Positions 34,933-52,648 of a DNA stretch of 64,000 bases are shown piece by piece. Within the stretch, counting starts at the first letter, position 1. Every line of letters begins with the position of its first letter. The stretch is from Stutzerimonas sp. S1. Its GTDB lineage: Bacteria; Pseudomonadota; Gammaproteobacteria; Pseudomonadales; Pseudomonadaceae. A program made the position numbers and the translations under genes. The DNA lies in the NCBI RefSeq assembly GCF_025966695.1, contig NZ_JAOEIY010000004.1, forward strand, positions 253,706 through 317,705. The letters are read 5' to 3'. Below the pieces are notes generated by a model, which searched no databases, was not told the DNA's origin, and saw only the letters and a program-made list of their open reading frames with translations.

Positions 34933-35216
34933 TCGGTCAGCTGGTAGAGGGTTTCACCCTCTTTGACCATGCCCAACTCCTGCCGGGCGCGCTCTTCAAC
35001 CGTCTCCATACCGGCTTTCAATTCCAGCACCTCCGCCTCGAGAATGCGATTACGCTCGAGCAAGCGCTCATTCTCGCCTTGCTGTTCGGCGATCTGCTTG
35101 TTCAGGCTGCTGACCTGGGCAAGGCTGCCCTCTCCCACCCACAGACGGTACTGCAAGCCGCCCAGCAGCAGGATCAGCACGACGAACAACCAGTAAGGGC
35201 GACGCATAGCAGGCAT
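34929..35216 (-). CDS. ftsB: Cell division protein FtsB
   Basis: This 95-residue bitopic protein has a short cytoplasmic start, one membrane helix (about 8-24: YWLFVVLILLLGGLQYRLW) and a periplasmic coiled coil (about 34-70), ending in ELGMVKEGETLYQL. FtsB bridges FtsL and FtsQ in the divisome. The ATG at 35216 is used; a second at 35207 would lose three residues. It lies downstream of eno after a terminator and overlaps ispD. Confidence 0.95.
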   Translation of the reverse strand: MPAMRRPYWLFVVLILLLGGLQYRLWVGEGSLAQVSSLNKQIAEQQGENERLLERNRILEAEVLELKAGMETVEERARQELGMVKEGETLYQLTE

Positions 35217-35311
35217 GAAACGACTTCGGCTGTTTTCGATAATGGAGACGCGGACAGTTTCTCGCTGAGCCTACAGAGCCCTGTTCGGGTGACCGCCGTG
35301 GCGATTGAAAC

Positions 35312-35342
35312 AAAAAAGGGCGACTCGCGCCGCCCTTTTTTA
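35312..35342 (-). terminator. Terminator downstream of eno
   Basis: AAAAAAGGGCG (35312-35322) and CGCCCTTTTTT (35331-35341) form a GC stem flanked by A and T tracts, so it works in either direction. It lies 11 bases beyond the eno stop. Confidence 0.88.
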
Positions 35343-35353
35343 AATGCCGATAC

Positions 35354-39176
<3,823 letters not shown>

Positions 39177-39311
39177 TTAAGCGGTCAGCGCCGCCGGGGG
39201 AAAGCGAAGATGCCATTGCGCGCCAGGCGGCAATAGCGCAACTGCCGCGGATTCCGAGGAAGCCGCAGAAGCTGTATTGAGACGGGAGCGTAGTCTACCG
39301 GAAAGCCCTTA

Positions 39312-40616
39312 TCACCTCAAACCTGCGTCGGCCGCCGGAGGCTCCCAACCTAAGGACAACGGCCTCGCACTCAGGTGTGGCATGTTCGCCACTGCAATCA
39401 ACTGACCATCGGCATAAAGCAGCGGTAGACGAGAGCGCAGGAAAACCGGCACTCCCGCTTCGTTAAGCAGGCGTTTGAGGTCGCGGCGGCCCCGTGCTGG
39501 CACATCCATCACTTCCCCCCCCTGCCGATAGCGCACCTCGAGTCGCGCGCGGCCATCGAGCCCCGCGACACGCACCACGCCATTTCCCGGCAACTGCAGC
39601 TGTTCCCCAGGGTCGTGCCAGACGACCACGCCAACCGCCGGCTGCAGCCAGAGCCCCGATAACCACCACAGGCGATCGCCACAACGATGCAGCTCGCCCG
39701 CGGCTATACGCCAGAGGGGCGTTGCGTCGGTCGAGGCGTCACGCAGAGACTCCCAGCCCAGCCAATGGTCACTGTCGGGTAGCGTCGTGAAGTCTCCCAG
39801 CCAATGGCGCAGCGCGTTACGCTGGCGAGCCGGACTGAGCGCCTTGAGCGGAGACAACTCGAGATTCGGCAGAGGCAACCAGTCGTAGGCACCAGCCGCG
39901 CTCGCCGCCGCAATATCCATACCTGCAAGCTCATCCAGCAACGTCTGAGCCTCCGCCATATGGATGGTGGCGCGCGCGATTGTCGACGCGGCCTGCGGCC
40001 AATGCCGGCGAAGTGCGGGTATTACCTGGTGGCGCAGGTAGTTGCGCGAGTATTCGATGTTGCCGTTGCTCGGATCATCGACCCAGTCGAGACCATGAAC
40101 GCGGGCATAGCCTTCCAGCTCGACTCTCCCAATGCCCAGCAGCGGGCGCACCAGTCGCCCCCGCCCGAGCGGACGCTCGGCTGGCATAGCAGCCAGCCCA
40201 CGCACGCCAGCGCCGCGCAATAGCCGGAACAGTAATGTTTCAGCCTGATCGTCACGATGCTGCGCCGTCAGCAGCACCTCGTTCTCGCCCAAACTTTCGG
40301 CAAATGCGGTATACCTTGCCTGCCGCGCCGCCTGCTCCATGCTGCTCGCCGTTGCGACACTAACGGACACCACCTCCAGCGGCACCCCAAGTTTTTCGCA
40401 AAGCGCCTGACAGTGACCGGGCCACGCCTCGGCAGCGGGCTGCAACCCGTGATGAACGTGAATCGCCATGAGCGGCGGTAATCGCTCGCGGCGACCGAGC
40501 CGGACCAACAGGTGCAGCAGCACCGTAGAGTCGAGCCCTCCAGAGAACGCCACACGCCAGCGCGGCGCGCTGCGCCATGAATTCAAGGCTGACAACAGAC
40601 GGGCATCGAGAGACAT
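39312..40616 (-). CDS. tilS: tRNA(Ile)-lysidine synthase
   Basis: This 434-residue ATP-dependent enzyme converts the wobble C34 of tRNA-Ile(CAU) to lysidine. The PP-loop SGGLDS is at 25-30; IHVHHGLQPAAEAWPGHC and TAQHRDDQAETLLFRLLRGAGVRGL follow. The C-terminal half holds the tRNA-binding substrate domains (to PARGRRDLKRLLNEAGVP). The ATG at 40616 is taken, though its ribosome site is poor; a TTG at 40643 is also in frame. Confidence 0.95.
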   Translation of the reverse strand: MSLDARLLSALNSWRSAPRWRVAFSGGLDSTVLLHLLVRLGRRERLPPLMAIHVHHGLQPAAEAWPGHCQALCEKLGVPLEVVSVSVATASSMEQAARQARYTAFAESLGENEVLLTAQHRDDQAETLLFRLLRGAGVRGLAAMPAERPLGRGRLVRPLLGIGRVELEGYARVHGLDWVDDPSNGNIEYSRNYLRHQVIPALRRHWPQAASTIARATIHMAEAQTLLDELAGMDIAAASAAGAYDWLPLPNLELSPLKALSPARQRNALRHWLGDFTTLPDSDHWLGWESLRDASTDATPLWRIAAGELHRCGDRLWWLSGLWLQPAVGVVVWHDPGEQLQLPGNGVVRVAGLDGRARLEVRYRQGGEVMDVPARGRRDLKRLLNEAGVPVFLRSRLPLLYADGQLIAVANMPHLSARPLSLGWEPPAADAGLR

Positions 40617-40686
40617 ATCGATCACGACGTGGATTTCACGCAACGAATGCGAGCCAGGGCCAAAGCATGTCGAGCACCGTTAAAAA

Positions 40687-40713
40687 GAACAGGGTGCATA
40701 ATGCACCCTGTTC
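40687..40713 (-). terminator. Terminator of accA
   Basis: GAACAGGGTGCAT (40687-40699), one base, ATGCACCCTGTTC (40701-40713) form a perfect 13-base dyad. On the minus strand it is followed by TTTTTA. It ends the long dnaE-accA transcript. Confidence 0.85.
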
Positions 40714-40782
40714 GATACTGCAGCACGACTAGCGTCGCGACTGACTGCTTTGACTTCCGCTAGCCTCGCATCTACCTGAGGA

Positions 40783-41733
40783 TCAGGCGATGCCGTAGCT
40801 CATCAGGCGCTCGTAGCGACGCGCGAGCAACTTGTCGGTATCCAGCGACTTGAGCATATCCAGCTGTTTGGTCAGCTCTTCGCCCATCGAGGCTGCCATC
40901 ACCGCCGGGTTGCGATGCGCGCCGCCCAGCGGCTCGGGAATGACCTTGTCGACGATCCCTAGATCCTTCAGTCGCTCAGCAGTTACACCCATCGCCTCAG
41001 CCGCTTCCGGCGCCTTCTCGGCGGTGCGCCAAAGAATGGAGGCGCAACCTTCCGGGGAGATAACCGCGTAGGTCGAATACTGCAGCATGTTCAGCTGGTC
41101 GCATACGCCGATAGCCAACGCACCACCCGAGCCACCCTCACCGATAACGGTCGCGATGATCGGCGTCTTCAGCCGCGCCATGACGCGCAGGTTCCAGGCG
41201 ATGGCTTCGCTCTGGTTGCGTTCCTCGGCATCAATACCTGGATACGCACCCGGAGTGTCGATGAAGGTCAGGATCGGCAGCTTGAAACGCTCAGCCATTT
41301 CCATCAGACGACAGGCCTTACGATAACCTTCCGGGCGCGGCATGCCGAAATTGCGGCGCACCTTCTCGCGCACTTCGCGGCCTTTCTGATGACCGATAAC
41401 CATCACCGGCTGCCCGTTCAGGCGGGCCGTGCCACCGACGATGGCAGCGTCGTCGGAAAAGTGCCGATCACCGTGCAGCTCTTCGAACTCGGTGAACAGG
41501 TGGTTGATGTAGTCGAGGGTATAGGGCCGCTGCGGATGGCGCGCCAGGCGAGCGATCTGCCAGCTGGTGAGATTGCCGAAAATACTTTCGGTGAGCGATT
41601 CGCTCTTGTCCTGCAGGCGGGCAATCTCGTCGCCGATGTTCAGCGAGTTGTCGTTACCAACCAGGCGCAACTCTTCGATCTTGGCTTGCAGGTCGGCAAT
41701 CGGCTGTTCGAAATCGAGAAAATTCGGGTTCAT
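40783..41733 (-). CDS. accA: Acetyl-CoA carboxylase carboxyltransferase, alpha subunit
   Basis: The 316-residue subunit of acetyl-CoA carboxylase forms malonyl-CoA from carboxybiotin with AccD, the first step in fatty-acid synthesis. Conserved parts are [20 protein letters not shown] [37 protein letters not shown] and [16 protein letters not shown] chose the ATG at 41733 to match the pseudomonad [12 protein letters not shown] start; an ATG two codons upstream is possible. It follows dnaE with a 187-base gap. Confidence 0.98.
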   Translation of the reverse strand: MNPNFLDFEQPIADLQAKIEELRLVGNDNSLNIGDEIARLQDKSESLTESIFGNLTSWQIARLARHPQRPYTLDYINHLFTEFEELHGDRHFSDDAAIVGGTARLNGQPVMVIGHQKGREVREKVRRNFGMPRPEGYRKACRLMEMAERFKLPILTFIDTPGAYPGIDAEERNQSEAIAWNLRVMARLKTPIIATVIGEGGSGGALAIGVCDQLNMLQYSTYAVISPEGCASILWRTAEKAPEAAEAMGVTAERLKDLGIVDKVIPEPLGGAHRNPAVMAASMGEELTKQLDMLKSLDTDKLLARRYERLMSYGIA

Positions 41734-41920
41734 AGGCATCCGTCATGCGTCGACGGCCAGGCGGCCGGGAGGCTGTTCCGTTTTTTGCGCCATACCTTAC
41801 GGGACCGGCGCATCGAGGTCGAACAAAAATTGTTCGGAACCATGACCCGATCATGACCGGGTCGTTCTGACGTCACCCAGGCGACGTCAATGGATCGGGG
41901 TGCTCGGCAACGACCACCCG

Positions 41921-45442
<3,522 letters not shown>

Positions 45443-45549
45443 GTACGAACCCAGGACTGGCGACAACAAGCGAGCGATTGTACCGGAAAGCCAACCAGCG
45501 GACCGAGGCTTGCGCGCCACCTATCGCGACAGAAGGCGCTGCAATGTCG

Positions 45550-46191
45550 CTAACCGAGCAGGACGCTCGCCGACAGACCGGCTTCGGTGACGACGGCCTG
45601 TTCAAGTAGCGCCCGGACCGGCGCGAAGGAACGTCGGTGGATAGGCGTCGGCCCGAGACGCCGCAGGGCCTCGAGATGGCTAGGAGTCGGATAGCCCTTA
45701 TGCCCGGCAAGCCCGTAGCCCGGATAACAAAGATCGAAGGCGTGCATTTCCCGATCACGCGTGACCTTGGCCAGGATCGAAGCCGCCGCGATCGCCGGCA
45801 CGCGCCCGTCGCCCTGAATGACCGGGGCACAGGGCACGGCAAGCTGTGGGCAGCGGTTGCCATCGATCAATGCCAGTCGCGGCGTCACACTCAGCCCTTC
45901 GACCGCACGCTGCATGGCCAGCATGGTTGCATGAAGAATATTCAGCTGATCGATTTCCGCCACATCGGCGCGCGCCACACACCATGCCAGCGCCTTCTCG
46001 CGAATCTCATCGAACAGCGCTTCGCGGCGCGCCTCGCTGAGCTTCTTTGAATCATTGAGGCCCTGGATCGGCCGCGCCGGATCCAGGATCACCGCCGCCG
46101 TGACCACTGGACCGCACAGCGGACCGCGGCCGACCTCGTCGACCCCTGCAACGAGTTCTTCGACCAGATTGAAGTCGAGGCCGAGCTGCAT
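45550..46191 (-). CDS. rnhB: Ribonuclease HII
   Basis: This 213-residue enzyme removes single ribonucleotides and RNA from RNA-DNA hybrids. The catalytic acidic residues include Asp18-Glu19 ([16 protein letters not shown]) and the Asp in ALIDGNRCP (about 109). [19 protein letters not shown] is the family's fourth motif. The ATG overlaps the lpxB stop by one base (TGATG). The gene lies in the order lpxA-lpxB-rnhB-dnaE common in gamma-proteobacteria. Confidence 0.97.
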   Translation of the reverse strand: MQLGLDFNLVEELVAGVDEVGRGPLCGPVVTAAVILDPARPIQGLNDSKKLSEARREALFDEIREKALAWCVARADVAEIDQLNILHATMLAMQRAVEGLSVTPRLALIDGNRCPQLAVPCAPVIQGDGRVPAIAAASILAKVTRDREMHAFDLCYPGYGLAGHKGYPTPSHLEALRRLGPTPIHRRSFAPVRALLEQAVVTEAGLSASVLLG

Positions 46192-47324
46192 CAGGCTTGC
46201 CCGACCAAGCCGAGCACTGCCTCGGCCGCCTGCTCGGAGGCATTGCAGCGCAGGGTTCGATGAATCAGGTCGAAGCCCTCGGTCTGTACATCACCATTAT
46301 CGAGCAGCGGTGACAGCGCCTGCGCCAGGGCGTCCGGCGTCGCGGCCTCCTGCAGCAACTCAGGCACCAGCAAACGCTGCGCCAACAGGTTGGGCAAGGC
46401 GACGTAGGGACTCTTCACCAATCGTTTGAGGATGCGGAAAGTCAGTGGCGCCACGCTGTAAGCAACCACCATGGGGCGCTTGAACAAGAGCGCTTCCAGC
46501 GTAGCCGTACCCGACGCGATCAGTACCGCATTGCAGGCAGCCAACGCTTCATGGGAGCGCCCATCGAGGAGGGTCAGCGGCAAATCCCGACCGGCCAACA
46601 TGCTTTCCAGCTGCGCCCGGCGCTCGGGACTGGCGCATGGCAACACGAAGCGAATCCCCGGACGCACCGCGCGCAAGCGCTCGGCGGCTGCCAGAAACAG
46701 TTCACCCAGTCGCGCCACTTCGCCACCGCGACTACCCGGCATCAAGGCAACAACCTGGCATTCGCCGGGCAATCCCAGCGCGGCGCGCGCCGCTGCACGA
46801 TCAGCCTGCAGCGGAATCGTATCGGCCAGTGGGTGCCCTACGAAACGCACCGGCACCCGATGCTCGTCATAGAACTGCGCCTCGAAGGGAAACAGCGTCA
46901 GCATCAGATCACAGGCCTCACGGATCTTGAGCACACGCTTCTGCCGCCACGCCCACACTGAAGGGCTAACATAATGCACGGTCTTGATGCCAGCCCGGCG
47001 CAGCTTGAGCTCGAGTCCAAGATTGAAATCCGGGGCATCGATGCCGACAAACGCATCCGGGCGCGCCTCGAGCAGGCTGTCGACCAGACGTCTGCGCCGC
47101 GCCAGCAATTCCGGCAAACGGCCCAGGACTTCCACTAAACCCATCACAGCAAGGCGTTCAAGCGGAAAATACGACGTCAGCCCTTCAGCCTCCATCCTCG
47201 GCCCGCCGACGCCGATGAACTCGATATCCGGATATCGGATCTTAAGCGCCTGCATCAGTCCAGCGCCGAGGATATCGCCGGACGACTCTCCGGCAACCAA
47301 GGCAATTTTCAACGGCCGACGCAT
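46191..47324 (-). CDS. lpxB: Lipid-A-disaccharide synthase
   Basis: This 377-residue GT19 glycosyltransferase joins UDP-2,3-diacylglucosamine and lipid [16 protein letters not shown] (about 9-23), [24 protein letters not shown] and [17 protein letters not shown] are characteristic. The ATG at 47324 is one base past the lpxA stop and gives the family N-terminus; upstream extension would overlap lpxA by 42 bases. It is part of lpxD-fabZ-lpxA-lpxB. Confidence 0.98.
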   Translation of the reverse strand: MRRPLKIALVAGESSGDILGAGLMQALKIRYPDIEFIGVGGPRMEAEGLTSYFPLERLAVMGLVEVLGRLPELLARRRRLVDSLLEARPDAFVGIDAPDFNLGLELKLRRAGIKTVHYVSPSVWAWRQKRVLKIREACDLMLTLFPFEAQFYDEHRVPVRFVGHPLADTIPLQADRAAARAALGLPGECQVVALMPGSRGGEVARLGELFLAAAERLRAVRPGIRFVLPCASPERRAQLESMLAGRDLPLTLLDGRSHEALAACNAVLIASGTATLEALLFKRPMVVAYSVAPLTFRILKRLVKSPYVALPNLLAQRLLVPELLQEAATPDALAQALSPLLDNGDVQTEGFDLIHRTLRCNASEQAAEAVLGLVGQA

Positions 47325-47325
47325 G

Positions 47326-48102
47326 TCAGCGGGTAATGCCGCGAGTGGAGGCCTGGATCGAGTCACGGAACATCGCCACCTCAGCGAACGTCCTGGCAGC
47401 CTCCGCCAGCTCGGCGAGCGCGGCCTCGACGGTCAACCCCTTGCGATAGACGACCTTGTAGGCACTGCGCAACGCATGGATCGTCTCGTCACTGAAACCG
47501 CGACGACGCATACCCTCGAAATTCATGCTACGGGCCTCGGCCGGATTGCCGAATACCGTAACGAACGCCGGAACGTCTTTGCCGATGGCTGTTCCCATAC
47601 CGGAGAAACTGTGTGCTCCGATATGACAGAACTGGTGTACCAGCGTGTAGCCGGACAGGATCGCCCAATCGCCCACGTGCACATGGCCAGCCAGCGCTGT
47701 GTTGTTGACCAGAATGCAGTGATCGCCGATCACACTGTCATGCCCGATGTGCGCATAGGCCATGATCAGATTGTGATGGCCTATGGTCGTCTCGGAACGA
47801 TCCTGCACGGTGCCACGATGAATCGTAACGCCTTCGCGGATCACGTTGTGGTCGCCGATCACCAGCCGCGTTGGCTCGCCCTTGTACTTGAGATCCGGCG
47901 TATCCTCGCCAACCGACGCAAACTGGTAGATCCGGTTGTGTCGGCCGATTCGGGTCGGCCCCTTGATGATCACGTGGGACGCGACCACCGTACCCTCACC
48001 TATTTCGACATCCGGCCCGATGATTGACCATGGCCCGATCTGGACGTCATCCGCCAGTCTTGCCCCTGGATCAACGATGGCGCGAGGGTCGATCAAACTC
48101 AT
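47326..48102 (-). CDS. lpxA: UDP-N-acetylglucosamine acyltransferase
   Basis: The 258-residue left-handed beta-helix protein makes the first acyl transfer of lipid A synthesis from hydroxyacyl-ACP. Hexapeptide repeats run from about residue 4 to 180, and the catalytic base is His121 in [10 protein letters not shown]. The C-terminal helical domain starts at [15 protein letters not shown]. It overlaps the fabZ stop by 4 bases (ATGA). Confidence 0.98.
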   Translation of the reverse strand: MSLIDPRAIVDPGARLADDVQIGPWSIIGPDVEIGEGTVVASHVIIKGPTRIGRHNRIYQFASVGEDTPDLKYKGEPTRLVIGDHNVIREGVTIHRGTVQDRSETTIGHHNLIMAYAHIGHDSVIGDHCILVNNTALAGHVHVGDWAILSGYTLVHQFCHIGAHSFSGMGTAIGKDVPAFVTVFGNPAEARSMNFEGMRRRGFSDETIHALRSAYKVVYRKGLTVEAALAELAEAARTFAEVAMFRDSIQASTRGITR

Positions 48103-48539
48103 AGTTTGCGTTCCGCACAGATGATTTCAGCCGAGCAAACCGGCTTGCCATCGACACTCGCCTGGCATTCGAACTTCCAGATACCGCGTTTTACGCTGAT
48201 GAATCCGGCTTCGAGCACCAGCTGATCACCCGGCAGAACAGGCTGGCGAAAACGCAGTTTGTCGGAACCAACGAAGTAGTACAGCGTGCCATCGGAGGGC
48301 TTTGCCCCCATCATCTTGAATCCGAGCAAACCGGCAGCCTGAGCCATCGCTTCGATGATCAGCACCCCAGGCATAATCGGATGCTGCGGGAAATGACCAT
48401 TGAAGAACGGCTCATTGATGGTTACGTTCTTGTAGGCGCGAATGCGCTTGGCGTCCGTGTCCAGCTCGACGACCCGATCGACCAGCAGGAACGGGTAGCG
48501 GTGAGGCAGGTATTCGCGAATCTCGTTGATGTCCATCAT
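48099..48539 (-). CDS. fabZ: 3-hydroxyacyl-ACP dehydratase FabZ
   Basis: This 146-residue hot-dog-fold enzyme dehydrates beta-hydroxyacyl-ACP in fatty-acid elongation and competes with LpxA for hydroxymyristoyl-ACP. The catalytic pair is His49 ([14 protein letters not shown]) and Glu63 ([10 protein letters not shown]). The start [17 protein letters not shown] equals the P. aeruginosa one; the frame extends 21 codons upstream without a ribosome site. It lies between lpxD (100 bases upstream) and lpxA (4-base overlap). Confidence 0.98.
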   Translation of the reverse strand: MMDINEIREYLPHRYPFLLVDRVVELDTDAKRIRAYKNVTINEPFFNGHFPQHPIMPGVLIIEAMAQAAGLLGFKMMGAKPSDGTLYYFVGSDKLRFRQPVLPGDQLVLEAGFISVKRGIWKFECQASVDGKPVCSAEIICAERKL

Positions 48540-48639
48540 GTCAGGAAAGAGCCTGTAAATAAGTATGGGGGCCACCGATGTCCGCGCCACCGGCGCAGAC
48601 AAGCTCTCACCCCTGAAAAACAGCGATCAGATAGATAGC

Positions 48640-49698
48640 TCAGGCATCAGAAGCCGCATCCCCGCTCTGGGTCACGGCAGCAAGGCGTTTTTCCAGTAGC
48701 TGCAGGCGACGCGCCATCTCATCCAGCTGGCGAATGCGCGCGGCACTCTTGCGCCAATCGGCGGCTGTCTGCATGGCTGTACCCGACGAATAGCTGCCGG
48801 GCTCGGTGATCGAACGCGTCACCATAGTCATCCCGGTCACGAATACGTTGTCGCAGACCTCAATATGACCAACCATCCCCACGCCGCCGGCAATCATGCA
48901 GTTGCGACCGATCTTGGTACTACCGGAAATGCCGGCACACCCAGCCATCGCCGTATTGTCACCAACCTGCACGTTGTGCGCGATCATGATCTGGTTGTCC
49001 AGCTTCACCCCATTGCCGATCACCGTGTCGGAAAGCGCGCCGCGGTCGATTGTAGTGTTGGAGCCGATTTCGACGTCATCACCGATACGCACGCCACCGA
49101 TCTGCGCAATCTTCTGCCAGCTACCTTTCTCGTTGGCGAAACCGAAGCCCTCGCCGCCAATTACGGCACCGGCCTGTATGACAACGCGCTTGCCGATCTG
49201 TACGTCGTGGTACAGCGTGACCCTCGGCGCCAGCCGCCCACCTTCCCCTATACGGCTCCGTGCACCAATGAAACACTGCGCACCGATCACGACGTCCGGC
49301 CCAACCCATGCCCCCGTCTCGATGACGGCGTAGGCGCCGATGGATGCCGATGGGTCGACCTGCGCATCTGCGGCAATGATCGCAGTAGGATGGATGCCGA
49401 CCGGCTCGGCTGGCCGCGTCTCAAACAGATGCGACGCCCGAGCATAGGCCAGATATGGGTTATCGATGATCAGCGCGGCCCCGGCAAAGCCTTCAGCGTC
49501 AGCCGGGGTCAGCAGTACCGCGCCCGCACGCGTTGCATCGAGGAATTTTCGATACTGGGCATTGGCCAGGAAAGACAACTGATGCACATCCGCGTCCTGC
49601 AAAGTTGCGAGACCGGAAATCGACTGATCGGAGTCCCCGCGCAGCGAAGCTCCCAGCAGCTCGGCCAACTGGCCGAGCGTATAGACGTTCGACGACAT
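48640..49698 (-). CDS. lpxD: UDP-3-O-(3-hydroxyacyl)glucosamine N-acyltransferase
   Basis: This 352-residue lipid A enzyme has an N-terminal uridine-binding domain (about 1-105), a left-handed beta-helix of hexapeptide repeats (about 106-300) and a C-terminal helix. The catalytic His241 is in [20 protein letters not shown]. The ATG follows the skp stop by one base, so the two are coupled. Confidence 0.98.
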   Translation of the reverse strand: MSSNVYTLGQLAELLGASLRGDSDQSISGLATLQDADVHQLSFLANAQYRKFLDATRAGAVLLTPADAEGFAGAALIIDNPYLAYARASHLFETRPAEPVGIHPTAIIAADAQVDPSASIGAYAVIETGAWVGPDVVIGAQCFIGARSRIGEGGRLAPRVTLYHDVQIGKRVVIQAGAVIGGEGFGFANEKGSWQKIAQIGGVRIGDDVEIGSNTTIDRGALSDTVIGNGVKLDNQIMIAHNVQVGDNTAMAGCAGISGSTKIGRNCMIAGGVGMVGHIEVCDNVFVTGMTMVTRSITEPGSYSSGTAMQTAADWRKSAARIRQLDEMARRLQLLEKRLAAVTQSGDAASDA

Positions 49699-49699
49699 A

Positions 49700-50203
49700 T
49701 CAGCGCAGCTGGTTCATGCGCTCGATAACCTGGCGGGTGATATCGAACTGCGGCTTCACATCGACCACCGCCCCGCGCTCGAACACCAGGTCGTAGTTGC
49801 CCTTCTTGATGACTTCCTCAACCGCCTGATCAAGCTTGGGTTTGAGCTGCTTGAGCATGTCACGGTCAGCTACGGCCTTCGCTTCGTTGAGCTCCTTGGA
49901 TTGGAACTGGAAGTCACGCGCCTTTTGCTTGAATTCCAGTTCGAGACGCTCGCGCTCGGCCTGCTGCATTTTGTCGCCATCCTTGACCAGACGATCTTGG
50001 ATGCGCTTGGCTTCGCTCTCCAGCGTCTTCAGCTTGCTCAGCTGGGGGCCGAACTTCTTCTCGGCATCCACCGCGTAACGCTTTGCGGCATCGGATTCGA
50101 GCAGGGCCATCTGGTAGTTCATAACCGCGATCTTCATCTCGGCGAACGCGGGAGTCGCCACCAGTGCGGCAACGACGAGGAACAGTTGAGTCAACTTACG
50201 CAC
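49700..50203 (-). CDS. skp: Periplasmic chaperone Skp/OmpH
   Basis: This 167-residue trimeric chaperone escorts outer-membrane proteins to BamA. The signal peptide is residues 1-21 (cut before EMKIAVM); the rest is a long coiled-coil hairpin (about 40-125) rich in Lys, Glu and Gln, with a short beta body ([23 protein letters not shown] end). The start is a GTG at 50203, with AGGAG upstream, giving the pseudomonad MRKLTQL start. It lies between bamA and lpxD. Confidence 0.96.
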   Translation of the reverse strand: MRKLTQLFLVVAALVATPAFAEMKIAVMNYQMALLESDAAKRYAVDAEKKFGPQLSKLKTLESEAKRIQDRLVKDGDKMQQAERERLELEFKQKARDFQFQSKELNEAKAVADRDMLKQLKPKLDQAVEEVIKKGNYDLVFERGAVVDVKPQFDITRQVIERMNQLR

Positions 50204-50251
50204 GGTATACACCACTCCTGAAAGAAAGCACCGAAGCATGGCGCTGCAGCG

Positions 50252-52582
50252 TTAGAACGTTTGTCCCAACGAGAACTGAAAGACCTGAGTATCAGCTTCG
50301 TCCGGTTTAACCACCGGCATTGCCAGGCTGAAACTCAGCGGGCCCATGGCAGTGATCCAAGTCAGGCCGACACCTACCGAGCTGGCCATGTCGCCGAAAT
50401 CGATGTCGCTGCAATTATCGGCCTCAGTCGGACAGTTGGTATCGAATACGTTACCAACATCCCAGAACAAGGAAGTCCGCAGCGAGCGCTGGTCCTTGAC
50501 GAAGGGCATCGGGAACAACACCTCCAGACCACCCTGCATCAGCACGTTACCACCGAAAGGGAGCTCATCCTGATCCGGGTCAGCCGGATTGGGGGTGCTG
50601 CGGGGGCCCAGGCTGCTGTCCTCGAAACCACGAACGGAATTGAACCCACCGGCGTAATAATGCTCGTAGAACGGCAGGCGCGAAGTCGAACCATAGGCAT
50701 CGCCATAGCCAAGACGCGTATGCATACGCAAGGTGTAGTCCTTGCTCATCGGTACAAACAACTGGCCGTTATAGTCGAGCTTGTAGAACGACAGATCGCT
50801 GCCCGGGATGGTGCTTTCGAAGACCAGGCTCTGTGAATGACCACGCGTGGCCAGCACGCCACGGTTCAGCGTCGACTCGGACCAACCCACCGACGCCTTG
50901 AAGTTCAGATAGTCATCCCCCTCTTCGTCGATGAAGTCGTAGATCTCTTGGACCGTGTAGGTCCCGGTATCGACGCTATCCTGTTGTACCGACAAGCCAA
51001 ACGAGAGACGCGACGTCTCACTGATCGGATAACCGATATTGACACCACCACCCAGGCTATCGACCGAATAGCTCGAGATGTCGTAATCCAGTTCATCGTA
51101 ATCGGTGGTGCGGTAGAAGGCGTTGTAGCCCAGGCTGACGCCATCTTCAGTCCAGTAGGGATCAACGAAGCCAAAGTTATAGCGCGACTGATACTCGCTG
51201 CGAGTCAGACCAAGCGACACGCGGTTGCCGGTGCCGAGAAAGTTGTTCTGGCTGATCGAACCACCAAGGATCAAACCGGCATTCTGGGCGAAGCCAACGC
51301 TCGCCATGATCGAACCGGAGGGTTGCTCCTCGACGCTGTAGTTCACGTCGATCTGATCATCGGTTCCCGGCACCTGAGGCGTCTCGACATTGACCTCTTT
51401 GAAGAAGCCCAACCGTTCGAGCCGAGTCTTCGACTGATCGATCAGATAGGTTGAGGCCCAGCCACCTTCCATCTGGCGCATTTCGCGACGTAACACCTCG
51501 TCTTCGGTCTTGGTGTTGCCGCGAAAATTGATGCGATTGACGTACGCGCGATTGCCCGGATCGACTACGAAAGTTATCGAAACGGTGTTGTCCTCATCGT
51601 GCGCTTCCGGCACACCGTTGACGTTGGCGAAGGTATAGCCCTCGTTCCCCAGCCGCCGCGTGATCAGCTCGGAGGTAGTGGTCATCACCTTGCGGGAAAA
51701 GACCTGCCCTTCCTTGGCCAGCAACAGCGCCTCGATGTCTTGCTGCGGCACCTTTAAATCACCGCTGAGCTTGACGTCACGCACGGTATACCGCTCACCC
51801 TCGGCGATATTCACCGTGACATAGACATCCTTCTTATCCGGAGTAATGGACACCTGCGTGGAGGTGATGTCCATATTGATGTAGCCACGATCCAAGTAAT
51901 AGGAACGTAACCGCTCCAGATCGCCGGACAGTTTTTCCCGAGCATATTTGTCGTCGTTCCTGAAAAACGACAACCAGTTGGTTGTCTTCAGCTCGAACAG
52001 GTCGATCAGGTCCTCATCGGGGAAAACCGTGTTGCCAACCACGTTGATGTGTTTGATTGCAGCGACTGAACCTTCGTTGATCTTGATCTTCAGCGCCACG
52101 CGATTACGGGGCTGAGCGACCACTTCCGTATCGATAGTTGCCGAGTACCGGCCTTGCGCAACGTACTGGCGCTGCAGTTCGTTGCGTACGCCCTCCAGCG
52201 TGGCCCGCTGGAAGATTTCGCCCTCGGCAAGACCTGACTGCTGTAGGCCGGAGAGCAGGTCCTCGGTTTTGATTGCCTTGTTACCCTCGATCTCGATGCC
52301 GGAAATCGACGGACGCTCGACGACACTGACAACCAGCACGTTACCCTCACGACCGAGCTGGATGTCTTGGAAGAAACCGGTCTTGAACAGTGCGCGGGTT
52401 GCTTCTACCAGGCGACTGTCGTCTGCAGCGTCGCCGACGTTCAAAGGCAAGGCGCCGAACACGCTACCGGCGGAAACCCGCTGCAAGCCATTGACCCGGA
52501 TGTCGGAGATAGTGAAGGACTCAGCGTGAACTTCGGCAATCATCAACGCGGAAATTACCGCAGGTAGCAGCAGACGTTTCAT
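50252..52582 (-). CDS. bamA: Outer-membrane protein assembly factor BamA
   Basis: The 776-residue Omp85 protein inserts beta-barrel proteins in the outer membrane. The signal peptide is residues 1-20; five POTRA domains follow (about 22-420), beginning FTISDIRVNGLQRV; then a 16-strand barrel. The loop-6 signature appears as GGFNSVRGFE, and the C-terminus ends in Phe after FQFSLGQTF, the barrel-assembly signal. A Cys pair (NCPTEADNC) lies in a loop near residue 715-725. It is upstream of skp, its client-delivery partner, and downstream of rseP. Confidence 0.99.
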   Translation of the reverse strand: MKRLLLPAVISALMIAEVHAESFTISDIRVNGLQRVSAGSVFGALPLNVGDAADDSRLVEATRALFKTGFFQDIQLGREGNVLVVSVVERPSISGIEIEGNKAIKTEDLLSGLQQSGLAEGEIFQRATLEGVRNELQRQYVAQGRYSATIDTEVVAQPRNRVALKIKINEGSVAAIKHINVVGNTVFPDEDLIDLFELKTTNWLSFFRNDDKYAREKLSGDLERLRSYYLDRGYINMDITSTQVSITPDKKDVYVTVNIAEGERYTVRDVKLSGDLKVPQQDIEALLLAKEGQVFSRKVMTTTSELITRRLGNEGYTFANVNGVPEAHDEDNTVSITFVVDPGNRAYVNRINFRGNTKTEDEVLRREMRQMEGGWASTYLIDQSKTRLERLGFFKEVNVETPQVPGTDDQIDVNYSVEEQPSGSIMASVGFAQNAGLILGGSISQNNFLGTGNRVSLGLTRSEYQSRYNFGFVDPYWTEDGVSLGYNAFYRTTDYDELDYDISSYSVDSLGGGVNIGYPISETSRLSFGLSVQQDSVDTGTYTVQEIYDFIDEEGDDYLNFKASVGWSESTLNRGVLATRGHSQSLVFESTIPGSDLSFYKLDYNGQLFVPMSKDYTLRMHTRLGYGDAYGSTSRLPFYEHYYAGGFNSVRGFEDSSLGPRSTPNPADPDQDELPFGGNVLMQGGLEVLFPMPFVKDQRSLRTSLFWDVGNVFDTNCPTEADNCSDIDFGDMASSVGVGLTWITAMGPLSFSLAMPVVKPDEADTQVFQFSLGQTF

Positions 52583-52648
52583 GAAGTCCTTTCTTATTCA
52601 ACCTGATAAATGAACTCGCGCTTGGCGCGGCGATTACGGAATTCGGCG